Positions 8,458 to 17,055 of a stretch of 64,000 bases of DNA are shown one piece after another. Where the stretch lies: contig NZ_CP067395.1 of assembly GCF_017355525.1 (NCBI RefSeq), positions 5,716,501 through 5,780,500 of the forward strand, in the 5' to 3' direction. This DNA is from Lysobacter enzymogenes. GTDB lineage: Bacteria > Pseudomonadota > Gammaproteobacteria > Xanthomonadales > Xanthomonadaceae. The position numbers and the translations under genes are program-made. The notes under the pieces were generated by a model that did not search any database, had not been told where the DNA came from, and was given only the letters and a program-made list of their open reading frames with translations. The number at the start of each line of letters is the position of its first letter. Position 1 is the stretch's first letter.

Positions 8458-9660
8458 ATGCTGGCCCGCCTCACCCCCACCCAACTGATGCGATTCGCCG
8501 GGCTGTTCACCTGGGGGGTGGCCGGGTGCTGGCTGGTGATCATGTGGCTCGAACCCGAGGCGGCGGCGTCGCTGCCCGGCGGCAGCGAGCACACCTTCTT
8601 CCTGCTGATCCTGCGCTGGGTCGCGATCCACCTGGCGTTCGGCGCGGTGTACTGGTGGGCCAGCCGCGGCCTCGGCCAGCGCCGGCCGGGGCCGGCCGAC
8701 CACGCCCTGCTGCTGGTGCTGACCGCCTGCGCGATCGGCGTGGGCTACTACTCCAACAGCGGCATCGGCAGCATCCTGCTGATGGTCGTGGCCGGGCTGC
8801 TGCCGTGGCTGCTGCCGCTGCGGGTCGGGGTGGCCTGGCTGATCCTGAGCAACCTGTCGATCATCCCGGTGTTCGTGATCGCGATCGGCCAGCCTTTGCT
8901 GGTGGCGATCGTGCAGTCGGTGGCCTACGCCGGCTTCTCCAGCCTGGTCTTCGTCAGCTCGCTGGTGGCGATGCAGCAGGCGCAGGCGCGCGAGGACCAG
9001 CGCCGGCTCAACGCCGAACTGCGCGCGACCCGCGCCCTGCTGGCCGAAAGCGCGCGCATCAACGAGCGCACCCGGATCTCGCGCGAGCTGCACGATCTGC
9101 TCGGCCACCACCTGACCGCGCTGAGCCTGAACCTGGAAGTGGCCGGGCATCTGTCGGAAGGGCGGGTCAAGGAACACGTGCAGCAGGCGCATACTCTGGC
9201 CCGGCTGCTGCTCACCGACGTGCGCGAGGCGGTCAGCCAGCTGCGCGAGAACGGCGCCATCGACCTGGCGCTGGCGCTGCGCCCGCTGGCCGAAAACGTG
9301 CCCTCGCTGGACATCCGCATGGACATCGAGACCCCGCTGACCCTGGACGACCCGGAGCGCGCCCACGTGCTGTTGCGCTGCACCCAGGAAATCATCACCA
9401 ATGCGGTGCGCCACGCCGGCGCCCAGCATCTGTGGATCGACGTGCGCCGCGACGACGGCCACATCGTCATGAGCGCGCGCGACGACGGCCGCGGCGCCGA
9501 CCACCTGATCGCCGGCAACGGCCTGCGCGGCATGCGCGAGCGGCTGATGCAGTACGGTGGCCAGCTTCGAATCGAAACCCGGGCCGAGGCCGGCTTCAGC
9601 CTGCGCCTGACCCTGCCCGCCACCGCGGCCTCGATGGGCCGCGAAGGAGCTCCGACATGA
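8458..9660 (+). CDS. NarL-type sensor histidine kinase
   Basis: 400 residues. About six transmembrane helices (roughly 10-170) form the sensor with little extracytoplasmic sequence, followed by a short coiled segment and a HisKA_3 dimerisation domain with the phospho-acceptor H212 in RELHDLLGHHLTALSLNLE. The HATPase domain follows, with the N box near TNAVRHAG and the G box DDGRGAD then GNGLRGMRER. This layout matches DesK/LiaS-like membrane-state sensors. It overlaps the downstream regulator by ATGA (9657-9660), so the two form a coupled two-component system. The stimulus is unknown. Confidence 0.93.
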   Translation: MLARLTPTQLMRFAGLFTWGVAGCWLVIMWLEPEAAASLPGGSEHTFFLLILRWVAIHLAFGAVYWWASRGLGQRRPGPADHALLLVLTACAIGVGYYSNSGIGSILLMVVAGLLPWLLPLRVGVAWLILSNLSIIPVFVIAIGQPLLVAIVQSVAYAGFSSLVFVSSLVAMQQAQAREDQRRLNAELRATRALLAESARINERTRISRELHDLLGHHLTALSLNLEVAGHLSEGRVKEHVQQAHTLARLLLTDVREAVSQLRENGAIDLALALRPLAENVPSLDIRMDIETPLTLDDPERAHVLLRCTQEIITNAVRHAGAQHLWIDVRRDDGHIVMSARDDGRGADHLIAGNGLRGMRERLMQYGGQLRIETRAEAGFSLRLTLPATAASMGREGAPT

Positions 9661-10310
9661 TCCCCAACCCCATCCGCGTGCTGCTCGTCGACGACCAGAC
9701 CCTGGTCCGGCAGGGCGTGCGCTCGCTGCTCGCCCTGGCCGAAGGCATCGAGGTCGTGGCCGAGGCCGGCGACGGCCGCCAGGCGGTCGAGATGATCCCG
9801 GGCCTGCGCCCGGACGTGGTCCTGATGGACATGCGCATGCCGGTGATGTCCGGCCTGGAGGCGCTGCAGGCGCTGGCCCGCTCGGGCTACCTGCCGCCGA
9901 CGATCATCCTGACCACCTTCGACGACGACCAACTGGTGCTGGCCGGGCTCAAGGCCGGGGCCAAGGGCTATCTGCTCAAGGACGTCTCGCTGGAGCAACT
10001 GGTCGGGGCGATCCAGGCCGTCGCCGACGGCGGCTCGCTGGTGCAGCCGGCGATGACCCAGCGCCTGCTGTCGGGCCTGGAACACATGCGCAACGACTTC
10101 GTCAGCCTGGACCGGCCCGACCCGCTGACCGAGCGCGAGACCGAGATCCTGCGGCTGATGGCCGGCGGCTTCTCCAACAAGGAAATCGCCAACTCGCTCG
10201 GCGTGGCCGAGGGCACGATCAAGAACCACGTGTCGAACATCCTGTCCAAGCTCGGCGTGCGCGACCGCACCCGCGCGGTGCTGAAGGCGTTCGAGCTGCA
10301 ACTGGTCTGA
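9657..10310 (+). CDS. NarL/LuxR-type response regulator
   Basis: 217 residues. Receiver domain (5-120) with acidic residues D12/D13, phospho-acceptor D58 (VVLMDMRMP) and the conserved Lys in GYLLKDVS. A LuxR-type helix-turn-helix occupies about 145-208 (LTERETEILRLMAGGFSNKE, then GTIKNHVSNILSKL). Its start codon overlaps the kinase stop, so it is the cognate partner. It should bind DNA as a phospho-dimer; no target can be named. Confidence 0.94.
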   Translation: MIPNPIRVLLVDDQTLVRQGVRSLLALAEGIEVVAEAGDGRQAVEMIPGLRPDVVLMDMRMPVMSGLEALQALARSGYLPPTIILTTFDDDQLVLAGLKAGAKGYLLKDVSLEQLVGAIQAVADGGSLVQPAMTQRLLSGLEHMRNDFVSLDRPDPLTERETEILRLMAGGFSNKEIANSLGVAEGTIKNHVSNILSKLGVRDRTRAVLKAFELQLV

Positions 10311-10816
10311 GGGATGCCGCCGCGCCGGCCCGCCGCAGCGCGGCGGGCGCCGGTGCGGGCGGCGCATCCGCGGGCGGATCGGCCGGCGGATCGGGCAGGG
10401 CGAGGCCCCAGCCTCGCCGAGCGGCGGCCGCGCGCAGGCCGCCGCCCACTGCCGCGATGGCCCGCGAGCGTCTCCCGCCCCGGCGCGTTCTACTTTCGTC
10501 GTACTCCGCCGCCGGCCCGCGCCGCGCTGCGGGCGCACGGGTGCGCGCCGCGGCGTGCGCGGCGGCGATCCGACTTGTCCGTATTTGCGCTTACGCGCCT
10601 GCGCGGCCCCGGCGACGGCTGGCCTGCCGGTGCGAATGCGGCGCCGAAGCGGCACAAAGCCGGCCAGTTGCGCGCTTTTCGCGGCCCGGGCCCGGCGCCG
10701 CGCGCTCCGACGGGATTTCTTGCTTGTGACGGCTGCCCTTGCCGGGATTTATCTTTGCTACGATTGCGGGTCTGCGCCCCTGGCCCGCACCTGGGCCCGG
10801 CCCTGGAGAACCCTGA
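10311..10816. other. Very GC-rich intergenic region
   Basis: 506 bases after the response regulator, about 80% GC by eye up to 10700, without an ORF that shows coding character. The last 100 bases become more AT-rich; a TTGTGA/TTTATC pair near 10724-10753 is a possible promoter of the SRPBCC gene. The sequence CCTGGAGAACCCTGA gives that gene its ribosome site. Confidence 0.4.
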
Positions 10817-11902
10817 ATGACCCGTCTGATCGAGATTCTGATTTCCCTGGCGATCGTCGCCGTGCTGTTCCTGGTCGTCGGCATCGTTCTGCCGTCGAGC
10901 CGCCACCTGTCGCATTCGGTGGAGACCAACCGCAAGATGACCATCGTGTTCGACACTTTGAACAGCCTGCGTCGCTTCAAGGAGTGGAACCCGCTGGCGC
11001 TGCGCGATCCGGCGATGGAGATCAAGCTGGTCGGCAAGGAAGAGGGCGTCGGCGCCCGCCTGGAGTACTCCTCCAAGGAGCGCGGCCTGGGCAACGGCAG
11101 CTGGGAAATCGTCAAGAGCGAGCCGGGCAAGCTGGTCGGCTACAAGATCACCAACCCCGAGCGCGGCGACAACAAGCGCTCGGAGTTCACCTTCAAGCCG
11201 ACCGGCCGCAACAACCGCAACGTCGAGATCACCCAGAGCTACGACGTCGACTACGGCTTCAACCTGCTCGGCCGCTACTCCGGCCTGTACGTCAGCAGCA
11301 GCGTCGGCGAAGACATCAAGATGGGTCTGGCGCGCCTGAGCAACCTGCTCGCGACGGTGCCGAACTACGACTACGCCAAGCTGTCGGAAACCGACCCGAA
11401 CAACGCGCCGAAGGCGATCGACCGTCCGGCCGAGAACATCCTCAGCGTCAACGCCGCGGTCGAGCGCAACAACGACAAGATCAAGGGCCAGATCCACGCC
11501 AACATGGAGTGGATCAACAAGGTCATCGCCGCCAACGGTCTGGAAGCGGTCGGCCCGGTGCGCATCGTGACCAACGAGTTCGGCGCCGAGACCTACGACT
11601 TCGACACCGTCCAGGTCGTGCGCAAGAAGGGCGACACCGCGACCGGCGACGCCACCGCGATCGACGTCAAGGTCGAAGGCCCGGTCAAGGCCTCGCTGCT
11701 GCCGGCCTCGAAGGTCGTCGTCGCGTCCAGCGGCGGCCACAACTTCGCCGCGCTGCCGCCGGTGCGCGACGCCGTGCGCGCCTGGGCGATGACCCGCGGC
11801 TACACCACCAGCGACCGTCCGTACGAGTCGTGGAAGGCCGGCATCGACCAGAGCTTCGACCCGGCCCTGGGCCAGTTCGACGTCTACTGGCCGGTCAAGT
11901 AA
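10817..11902 (+). CDS. SRPBCC-fold protein with N-terminal membrane anchor
   Basis: 361 residues. One hydrophobic helix at 5-27 (ILISLAIVAVLFLVVGIVLP) is followed by a START/SRPBCC ligand-binding-type region (about 30-175). Typical segments are FDTLNSLRRFKEWNPL and GNGSWEIVKSEPGKLVGY. The second half (180-361) is a less familiar domain that may bind an effector (GyrI-like layout). It probably faces the periplasm, tethered to the inner membrane. The ligand is unknown. Single gene with its own terminator. Confidence 0.8.
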   Translation: MTRLIEILISLAIVAVLFLVVGIVLPSSRHLSHSVETNRKMTIVFDTLNSLRRFKEWNPLALRDPAMEIKLVGKEEGVGARLEYSSKERGLGNGSWEIVKSEPGKLVGYKITNPERGDNKRSEFTFKPTGRNNRNVEITQSYDVDYGFNLLGRYSGLYVSSSVGEDIKMGLARLSNLLATVPNYDYAKLSETDPNNAPKAIDRPAENILSVNAAVERNNDKIKGQIHANMEWINKVIAANGLEAVGPVRIVTNEFGAETYDFDTVQVVRKKGDTATGDATAIDVKVEGPVKASLLPASKVVVASSGGHNFAALPPVRDAVRAWAMTRGYTTSDRPYESWKAGIDQSFDPALGQFDVYWPVK

Positions 11903-11944
11903 TCCCGCCGCCCGCGTTCGCGCGGGCCGGCTGCGACACCCGAA

Positions 11945-11974
11945 CGCGCCGCGGATTCCGCGGCGCGTTTTTTT
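11945..11974 (+). terminator. Rho-independent terminator
   Basis: Ten-base-pair stem CGCGCCGCGG/CCGCGGCGCG with a three-base loop, followed by seven T residues; 43 bases after the SRPBCC gene stop. Confidence 0.9.
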
Positions 11975-11998
11975 GTGCGTACGAGTCGGCGGCTCCTC

Positions 11999-12085
11999 TG
12001 TAGGAGCGGCGCGAGCCGCGACCGCGGGGTTCCAATCTCGCGCCGGACGTCGGAAGTCGCGGTCGCGGCTCGCGCCGCTCCTACA
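11999..12085. repeat. REP-like inverted pair
   Basis: Two inverted copies of the TGTAGGAGCGGCGCGAGCC element around a ~35-base spacer, immediately after the SRPBCC terminator and 68 bases before the DUF423 gene. Confidence 0.85.
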
Positions 12086-12153
12086 AGGGCGAGTCCGCGC
12101 ACCGCGCCAACGCTGCTATCGTTGGACGCCTTCCACTTCCGACGTTCGCCCGC

Positions 12154-12540
12154 ATGAGCGCAAACGTTCCCGAACTCCGCGCCGCCGCGCCGCTGTCCGC
12201 GCGCCTGCTCGCTTGCGCCGGCGGCGTACTCGCCGCGCTCGCGGTCGCGCTGTCGGCCTACGCCGCGCACGCCGGCGCCGATCCGCAGGCGCAGGTGCGG
12301 CTGCATACCGCCGCGGTGTTCGCGTTCGGCCACGGCATCGCCCTGGCCGCACTGGCGCCGCCGGCGCGGCGCGCGCTGACCCGCTGGCTGCTGGGCGCGT
12401 TGCTGCTCGGCGTGGCGGTGTTCGCCGGCGGGCTCGCGGCGGCGCATTTCTTCGGCGCCTCGACCCGGCTGGTGCCTTACGGCGGCAGCCTGATGATCTT
12501 CGCGTGGCTCGGCTACGCCGCCGACGCGGTGCGGCGCTGA
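12154..12540 (+). CDS. DUF423 family inner-membrane protein
   Basis: 128 residues with four hydrophobic helices. The first reads ALAVALSAYAAHA, and the family hallmark HTAAVFAFGHGIALAAL follows in the second. The third and fourth are near 75-95 and 103-122 (GGSLMIFAWLGYA). DUF423 proteins (YgdD-like) are small membrane proteins of unknown role. The stop is one base before the glycosylase ATG, so the two genes are almost certainly one transcript. Confidence 0.85.
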   Translation: MSANVPELRAAAPLSARLLACAGGVLAALAVALSAYAAHAGADPQAQVRLHTAAVFAFGHGIALAALAPPARRALTRWLLGALLLGVAVFAGGLAAAHFFGASTRLVPYGGSLMIFAWLGYAADAVRR

Positions 12541-12541
12541 C

Positions 12542-13231
12542 ATGCCGCGCCAGGTCCGCGGTTTCGACGCCGCCGCCGCGCACGCGCATCTGGGCCGCGC
12601 CTGCCGCCGGCTCGGCGCGTGGATGAAGAAAGTCGACAAGCTCGAGAACGGGCCGATCCCGAACGACCCGCGCTGGCGCCAGCGCTTCGATCCGGTCGAC
12701 GCGCTGGCGCGCGCGATTTTGTTCCAGCAGCTCAGCGGCAAGGCCGCCTCGACCATCGTCGGGCGGGTCGAAACCGCGATCGGCAGCCAACGCCTGCATC
12801 ACGACACCCTCGGCCGCTGCGACGACGCGGCATTGCGCGCCTGCGGCGTGTCCGGCAACAAGCTGCTGGCGCTGCGCGACCTGGCCGCGCGCGAGGCGCG
12901 CGGCGAAATCCCCGACCTGCGCGCGATGGCGCACATGGACAACGAGGCCATCGTCGCCGCGCTGGTGCCGATCCGCGGCATCGGCCGCTGGACCGTGGAG
13001 ATGATGCTGATGTTGCGTCTCGGCCGTCCCGACATCCTGCCGGTCGACGACCTCGGCGTCCGCAGGGGCGCGCAGTTCGTCGACAAGCTCGAGGAGATGC
13101 CGGCGCCGAAGGCCTTGGCCGAACTCGGCGAGCGTTGGGGGCCGTACCGCACCTACGCCAGTTTGTATCTGTGGCGGATTGCGGATATCGGTTCGGGCGT
13201 GGCCAAGCCGGTCGAGCGCTCGCAGGGCTGA
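12542..13231 (+). CDS. DNA-3-methyladenine glycosylase (AlkA-like, HhH-GPD)
   Basis: 229 residues. The helix-hairpin-helix is LVPIRGIGRWTVEMMLM (about 141-157), followed by the catalytic segment LPVDDLGVRRG with D169/D170, one of which is the general-base Asp of the HhH-GPD superfamily. The FQQLSGKAASTIVGR block near 61-75 is also typical. It excises alkylated bases such as 3-methyladenine to start base excision repair. It lacks an AlkA N-terminal TBP-like domain, as in the shorter archaeal/Mag-type enzymes. Adjacent to DUF423 (1-base gap). Confidence 0.93.
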   Translation: MPRQVRGFDAAAAHAHLGRACRRLGAWMKKVDKLENGPIPNDPRWRQRFDPVDALARAILFQQLSGKAASTIVGRVETAIGSQRLHHDTLGRCDDAALRACGVSGNKLLALRDLAAREARGEIPDLRAMAHMDNEAIVAALVPIRGIGRWTVEMMLMLRLGRPDILPVDDLGVRRGAQFVDKLEEMPAPKALAELGERWGPYRTYASLYLWRIADIGSGVAKPVERSQG

Positions 13232-13249
13232 GCCAGCGCCGGGATGCCG

Positions 13250-13471
13250 GCTGCAGGAGCGGCGCTGCAAAGGGATTCCTTTCAGTCGAGCCGCGACCTC
13301 GGCATCGTGCTTGCGACGCGATCTGCAATCCCGCGGTCGCGGCTTGCGCCGCTCCTACAGTGAGCGGCGTTGCAGCGATACCGACTGTAGGAGCGGCGCG
13401 AGCCGCGACCGCGACATCGCGCTTACGACGCAATCTGCGGCCCCGCGGTCGCGGCTTGCGCCGCCCCTGCA
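13250..13471. repeat. Cluster of REP-like elements
   Basis: At least four full or partial copies of the palindromic element in alternating orientation, some diverged (GGAGCGGCGCTGCAAAGG variant near 13256; GCCGCCCCTGCA near 13460). It fills the gap between convergent genes and could terminate both transcripts. Sub-repeats such as TGCTTGCGACGCGATCTGC / GCTTACGACGCAATCTGC show that spacers are duplicated too. Confidence 0.85.
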
Positions 13472-13481
13472 TGAGCGTCCG

Positions 13482-14186
13482 TTACTTCGCCGCCACTGCG
13501 CACAGGATCAGCGACGCGGGCTTCCCCGTCTGCGGATGCAGCGGTTCGCGCAACTCGCGCAACGCCAATCCGCTGCCGCGCAGCAGCGCCAGCCAGCCGC
13601 CGATGGTGCGGAAGTACCACGGCGCCGGTTCGCCGAACGCGCCGTCGCAGCCGGCCCAGCTGCCGTCGCGCCAGCCGTCGCGGTAGGCCGCGTCGCCGCA
13701 GGCGGTCGGCGGGTGCAAGGTCTGGATCAGCACGTGTCCGCCGTCGCCCAGGTGCGCCGGCAATGCGGCCAGCACGGCGTCGACCGCGGCGCCGCCGAGC
13801 AGCGAGAAGTTGCACACGATCAGGTCGTAGCGCGCGTCCAGCGCGCCGGCGGCGATGTCTTCGTAGCGCAGGCGGGCATAGCGCCGCGGCGGCGCTTCGG
13901 GATCGGCGCGGCGCGCGGCCTCGATCAGCTCGTCGATCGCGTCGACGCCGTCGGCGGCGATGCCGCGGGCGCGCAAGGCGCGGGTCAGCCAGCCTTCGCC
14001 GCAGCCCAGGTCGAGCGCGTCGCGCGGCGCGAGCCGCAGCGCGGCGTCGAGGATGGCGCGGTCGGTGACCAGGCGGCGGCTGGCGATGGCCTGGGCGCGC
14101 ACGGTCTGCGTCCACGGCGCCGCGTTTTCGCGCCACGCGGCGAGCACGCGCGCGTCGCTGTGCAGCGGGTCGTCGTCGGCGCCCAT
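13482..14186 (-). CDS. Class I SAM-dependent methyltransferase
   Basis: 234 residues with a Rossmann-type methyltransferase fold: motif I LDLGCGEGWLTRAL (about 58-71), the acidic post-I segment DGVDAIDELIEAA and motif IV YDLIVCNFSLLGG (about 118-130). Similar proteins methylate small molecules; the substrate cannot be inferred. It starts 13 bases downstream of the M15 peptidase stop and is probably transcribed with it. No signal peptide, so cytosolic. Confidence 0.9.
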   Translation of the reverse strand: MGADDDPLHSDARVLAAWRENAAPWTQTVRAQAIASRRLVTDRAILDAALRLAPRDALDLGCGEGWLTRALRARGIAADGVDAIDELIEAARRADPEAPPRRYARLRYEDIAAGALDARYDLIVCNFSLLGGAAVDAVLAALPAHLGDGGHVLIQTLHPPTACGDAAYRDGWRDGSWAGCDGAFGEPAPWYFRTIGGWLALLRGSGLALRELREPLHPQTGKPASLILCAVAAK

Positions 14187-14199
14187 CGCGGCGTCCGGC

Positions 14200-15003
14200 T
14201 CAAGCCGGCGCGTAACGCCAATGCCAGGGTTCGTAGACGATGCCGTGCGGGTTGTCGCGCGGATAGCTCATCGCGAAACCGTGGCCGCCGGCGTTGGCGC
14301 GCAGCCAGGCGAAGGCCGCGGTGCGTTCGAAGGATTCTTCCGCCGGCGGCTCGCCGGGCGCGCCGATGTCCACGGCCAGCCCGCTGTGGTGTTCGCTGTA
14401 GCCGGGCGCGGCGTTGACGGTCAGGATCTCGTCGACGCGCTGGCCGCGCGCGAGCTTGCGCTCGAAGATGCCCAGTTGGTAGTCGTGGCTGCGGTAGCCG
14501 GAGATCGCCTCGAGCACGAGGCCTTCGCCCAGCGCCGCGTCGCGCAGGTGGGTCCAGGCGCGCGCGGCGGCGGGATGCAGCCACAGCGGGCGGCGGTAGC
14601 GGTCGAAGCCGGCCAGGGCCAGGCGATCGGGCTCGGCGATCAGTTCCAGGCCGGTGCGCGCCTCGTAGCCGGCCGCGTCCAGGCCGAGCGCGTCGAGCCG
14701 TTGTTCGAGCCGGTCCAGCGGCAGTTCGGCGACCCGCACCAGGCCTTCGCGGCGGTAGTCGACGCTGCGTTCGAGCGCGTCGAGCGCGGCGTCGATGCCG
14801 TCCTCGCGCATCAGCCGATACACCAGCGGCAGGATGCCTTCGGGCAGGTCGGCGGCGAGGAAGCGGCCGTCGCGCTTGCGCCGCAGCACGTGGCGCGCGC
14901 GCGCCAGGGCGCGGGCGTCGGCGTTGCTGCGCGCGCGCAGCAGGCCGCCGGGCCAGACTTCGATGTCGGGGGTGTTGATCAGGACGTGGCCGGGTCCGCG
15001 CAT
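14200..15003 (-). CDS. M15 family (VanY-like) D-Ala-D-Ala carboxypeptidase
   Basis: 267 residues. The zinc site SEHHSGLAVDIG (SxHxxGxAxD) lies near 209-220 and the third ligand is in EPWHWRY near 258-264, the full VanY/DD-carboxypeptidase signature; GYRSHDYQ precedes it. About 140 extra N-terminal residues have no recognisable domain. No clear signal peptide is visible, unusual for an enzyme that trims peptidoglycan stem peptides, so export or intracellular recycling is open. The start at 15003 was taken over one at 15039 because similarity begins there. Confidence 0.85.
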   Translation of the reverse strand: MRGPGHVLINTPDIEVWPGGLLRARSNADARALARARHVLRRKRDGRFLAADLPEGILPLVYRLMREDGIDAALDALERSVDYRREGLVRVAELPLDRLEQRLDALGLDAAGYEARTGLELIAEPDRLALAGFDRYRRPLWLHPAAARAWTHLRDAALGEGLVLEAISGYRSHDYQLGIFERKLARGQRVDEILTVNAAPGYSEHHSGLAVDIGAPGEPPAEESFERTAAFAWLRANAGGHGFAMSYPRDNPHGIVYEPWHWRYAPA

Positions 15004-15085
15004 GCGGGCAGGGTAGCGCGCATGGGGGCGGGCTGCCACGGTGGCGGCGTTCGTTCGGAGCGGGAGTCGCGTCGTTGCTGCGGTG

Positions 15086-15170
15086 GCGCGGTCGCGGCTC
15101 GCGCCGCTCCTACAGGGGGCGGTCGCAACGGCGATTCAGACTGTAGGAGCGGCGCGAGCCGCGACCGCGA
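15086..15170. repeat. REP-like inverted pair
   Basis: Two inverted copies of the TGTAGGAGCGGCGCGAGCC element around a ~30-base spacer, between the DUF4177-like gene and the M15 peptidase gene. Confidence 0.85.
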
Positions 15171-15203
15171 CACCGCGCCAACGTCGAAAGCACGAACCCG
15201 CCC

Positions 15204-15383
15204 TCAACCCGGCCGCTTGAAATACAACCGCGTCCCCAACACGCCCGGATCGTGCTCCACCGCGACCAGTTCCCACCCCAGCGCGCCCTGCCGGTCGAGC
15301 TCGTCCTGCAAGCGCTCGCGCATCGGCGCCTCGAACAGTTGGTAGGTCAGTTCGATGACGAGATGCTTCCAGGTCTGGCTCAT
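15204..15383 (-). CDS. Small DUF4177-like protein
   Basis: 59 residues ([18 protein letters not shown]...). It shows the DUF4177-type pattern: an initial WxxxVIEL strand, a helix with [18 protein letters not shown], and a final TRLYFKRPG strand. Function unknown. Its ATG overlaps the stop of the Arc-like gene (ATGA at 15383-15380), so it is the last gene of a tightly coupled four-gene operon with the SPFH protein. Confidence 0.8.
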   Translation of the reverse strand: MSQTWKHLVIELTYQLFEAPMRERLQDELDRQGALGWELVAVEHDPGVLGTRLYFKRPG

Positions 15384-15568
15384 GCGTCTTCCTCGGGCGA
15401 TGGGGGCGGCGTTTCCTGGCGCGGCAGCCGGCCGTTGCGGCGCAGCGCGTCGCGCAGCACATATTCGATCTGGGCGTTGAGCGAGCGCAACTCGTCGTCG
15501 GCCCAGCGCTGCGCGGCGGCCAGCACCTCGGCGCTGATGCGCAGCGGGTAGGCCTTCTTCTCGCTCAC
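15380..15568 (-). CDS. Arc/MetJ-like ribbon-helix-helix protein
   Basis: 62 residues from GTG 15568, which overlaps the upstream stop as GTGA. The N-terminal strand KKAYPLRIS and helices [17 protein letters not shown] / [15 protein letters not shown] match the Arc ribbon-helix-helix fold, the second helix resembling the Arc LNxxIexxLrxaL block. It should be a dimeric DNA-binding protein and is the natural candidate to bind the two palindromes 29 bases upstream of the operon. Target binding is inference. Confidence 0.8.
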   Translation of the reverse strand: MSEKKAYPLRISAEVLAAAQRWADDELRSLNAQIEYVLRDALRRNGRLPRQETPPPSPEEDA

Positions 15569-15936
15569 CGCCGGCCGGTCCGCTGGTCGTCGCGCGGGGC
15601 GCGGTAGTCGCGCTTGAGCTTGGCCAGCGCAACCATCATCGCCACCGCCACGCCGTTGACCGCGACCAGCAGCGCGATGGTCACCCACATCGTCCGGCTC
15701 TGGTCGCCGTGGGCCCAGTAGAAGCCCAGCGCGGCCAGCAGCATCGCGATCGCCACCATCGCCAGCAGCTTGCCGAAGCGCGATGCGGCGGCCGCCGGAT
15801 CGCGCAGGCGCGAGGCGTCCAGGCCGTTGATCAGTTGCAGGTTGCCGCGCGCGACCAGCACCGCGGCGACCAGGATCGGCGCCGCGCTGATCAGCATGAT
15901 CGCGGGCAGCACGAATTCGTTGTTCGGCATATTCAT
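15565..15936 (-). CDS. Hypothetical three-helix membrane protein
   Basis: 123 residues. Hydrophobic helices at about 9-29, 55-75 and 84-105, the last followed by a basic cytoplasmic tail ([19 protein letters not shown]). Not recognised beyond this. GAGGAG precedes ATG 15936 by 6 bases. It sits between the SPFH protein and the Arc-like regulator with only 10 bases to the former and an overlap with the latter; likely a partner of the SPFH protein in the membrane. Confidence 0.75.
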   Translation of the reverse strand: MNMPNNEFVLPAIMLISAAPILVAAVLVARGNLQLINGLDASRLRDPAAAASRFGKLLAMVAIAMLLAALGFYWAHGDQSRTMWVTIALLVAVNGVAVAMMVALAKLKRDYRAPRDDQRTGRR

Positions 15937-15946
15937 CGCGCGCTCC

Positions 15947-16807
15947 TCAGTACAGGCTGCCGGTGTTGACGATGGGCTGGGTGCCGCGTTCGCCGCACAG
16001 CACCACCAGCAGGTTGCTGACCATCTGCGCCTTGCGCTCCTCGTCGAGCTGGACCACGCCGTTCTTCTGCAGTTCGGCCAGCGCCATCTCGACCATGCCG
16101 ACCGCGCCGGCGACGATGCGGGTGCGCGCGGCGATCACCGCGTTGGCCTGCTGGCGCTGCAGCATGGCCTGGGCGATTTCCGGCGCATAGGCGAGGTGGC
16201 TGATGCGCGCGTCGCCGACTTCGACCCCGGCGTCGGCCAGGCGCTCCTGCAATTCCTGCTTGAGATGCAGGGAAATCTCGTTGGCGTGGCTGCGCAGCGA
16301 CAGCTGGCCGTCCTCGTGCTGGTCGTAGGGATAGCTGGTGGCCATCGCCCGCAGCGCCGATTCGGACTGGATGTGGACGAAGGTTTCGTAATCGTCGACG
16401 TTGTAGACCGCTTCGGCCGAATCCACGACCTGCCAGACGATCACTGCGGCGATCTCGATCGGGCTGCCGTCGAGCTCGTTGACCTTGAGCTTGCCGCTTT
16501 CGAAGTTGCGCACGCGCTGGCTGACCTTGCGCTTGGCGTAGAGCGGGTTGTTCCAGCGCAGGCCGTTGTCCTTGACCGTGCCGACGTACTTGCCGAACAG
16601 GCTCAGCACCGCGGCCTGGTTGGGTTCGACCATGTACAGGCCGAACAGGCAGAACACCGCGAGCAGGCCGACCAGGACCGCGATCACGGTGATGGCGCTG
16701 GGGCCGGCGGCGCTGGAGAGGAAGACGTAACCGGCGCCGATGGCGACGGCGAACAAGCCGAGCAGGGCCGGGATGCCGGGCAGGGACTGGGTGGGGTTCT
16801 CTTTCAT
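15947..16807 (-). CDS. SPFH/band 7 (prohibitin-like) membrane protein
   Basis: 286 residues. Two N-terminal transmembrane helices (about 10-30 and 38-58) precede the SPFH domain (about 60-200; [25 protein letters not shown]) and a C-terminal helix rich in Ala/Gln typical of oligomerising flotillin-like proteins. It is known that SPFH proteins form large membrane rings and scaffold partners. It is the first gene of the SPFH/membrane protein/Arc-like/DUF4177-like operon, with two tandem TGATATCA palindromes 29 bases upstream. Confidence 0.93.
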   Translation of the reverse strand: MKENPTQSLPGIPALLGLFAVAIGAGYVFLSSAAGPSAITVIAVLVGLLAVFCLFGLYMVEPNQAAVLSLFGKYVGTVKDNGLRWNNPLYAKRKVSQRVRNFESGKLKVNELDGSPIEIAAVIVWQVVDSAEAVYNVDDYETFVHIQSESALRAMATSYPYDQHEDGQLSLRSHANEISLHLKQELQERLADAGVEVGDARISHLAYAPEIAQAMLQRQQANAVIAARTRIVAGAVGMVEMALAELQKNGVVQLDEERKAQMVSNLLVVLCGERGTQPIVNTGSLY

Positions 16808-16835
16808 GGCGGCTCGTCCTTGGGATCTGGTGATT

Positions 16836-16857
16836 TGATATCAGATTGATATCAGAT
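16836..16857. promoter_or_regulatory. Two tandem TGATATCA palindromes, likely operator
   Basis: The 11-mer TGATATCAGAT occurs twice head to tail (16836-16846, 16847-16857). Each holds the perfect palindrome TGATATCA, so two dyads are spaced one helical turn apart. They lie 29 bases upstream of the SPFH start codon, in the expected promoter or leader position. The cognate regulator may be the Arc-like protein of the operon. Confidence 0.6.
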
Positions 16858-16886
16858 CGTCAGCTGCCGTCCGTCGGGATGCTCCC

Positions 16887-17041
16887 TGTAGGAGCGGCGC
16901 GAGCCGCGACCAAACGCAGCGACGCAGGCAAGCGCTTCTTCCGAAGCCCGGCCAATCGGCGGTCGGATCCCACCCTTGCGAAAATTTCATGGTTTCGACG
17001 CAAACGGCTGCCCCGCGGTCGCGGCTTGCGCCGCTCCTACA
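16887..17041. repeat. REP-like inverted pair with long spacer
   Basis: Two inverted copies of the palindromic element (left copy TGTAGGAGCGGCGCGAGCC, right copy its GGCTTGCGCC variant) separated by ~95 bases. Confidence 0.8.
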
Positions 17042-17055
17042 GGTAGGCATCGAAG

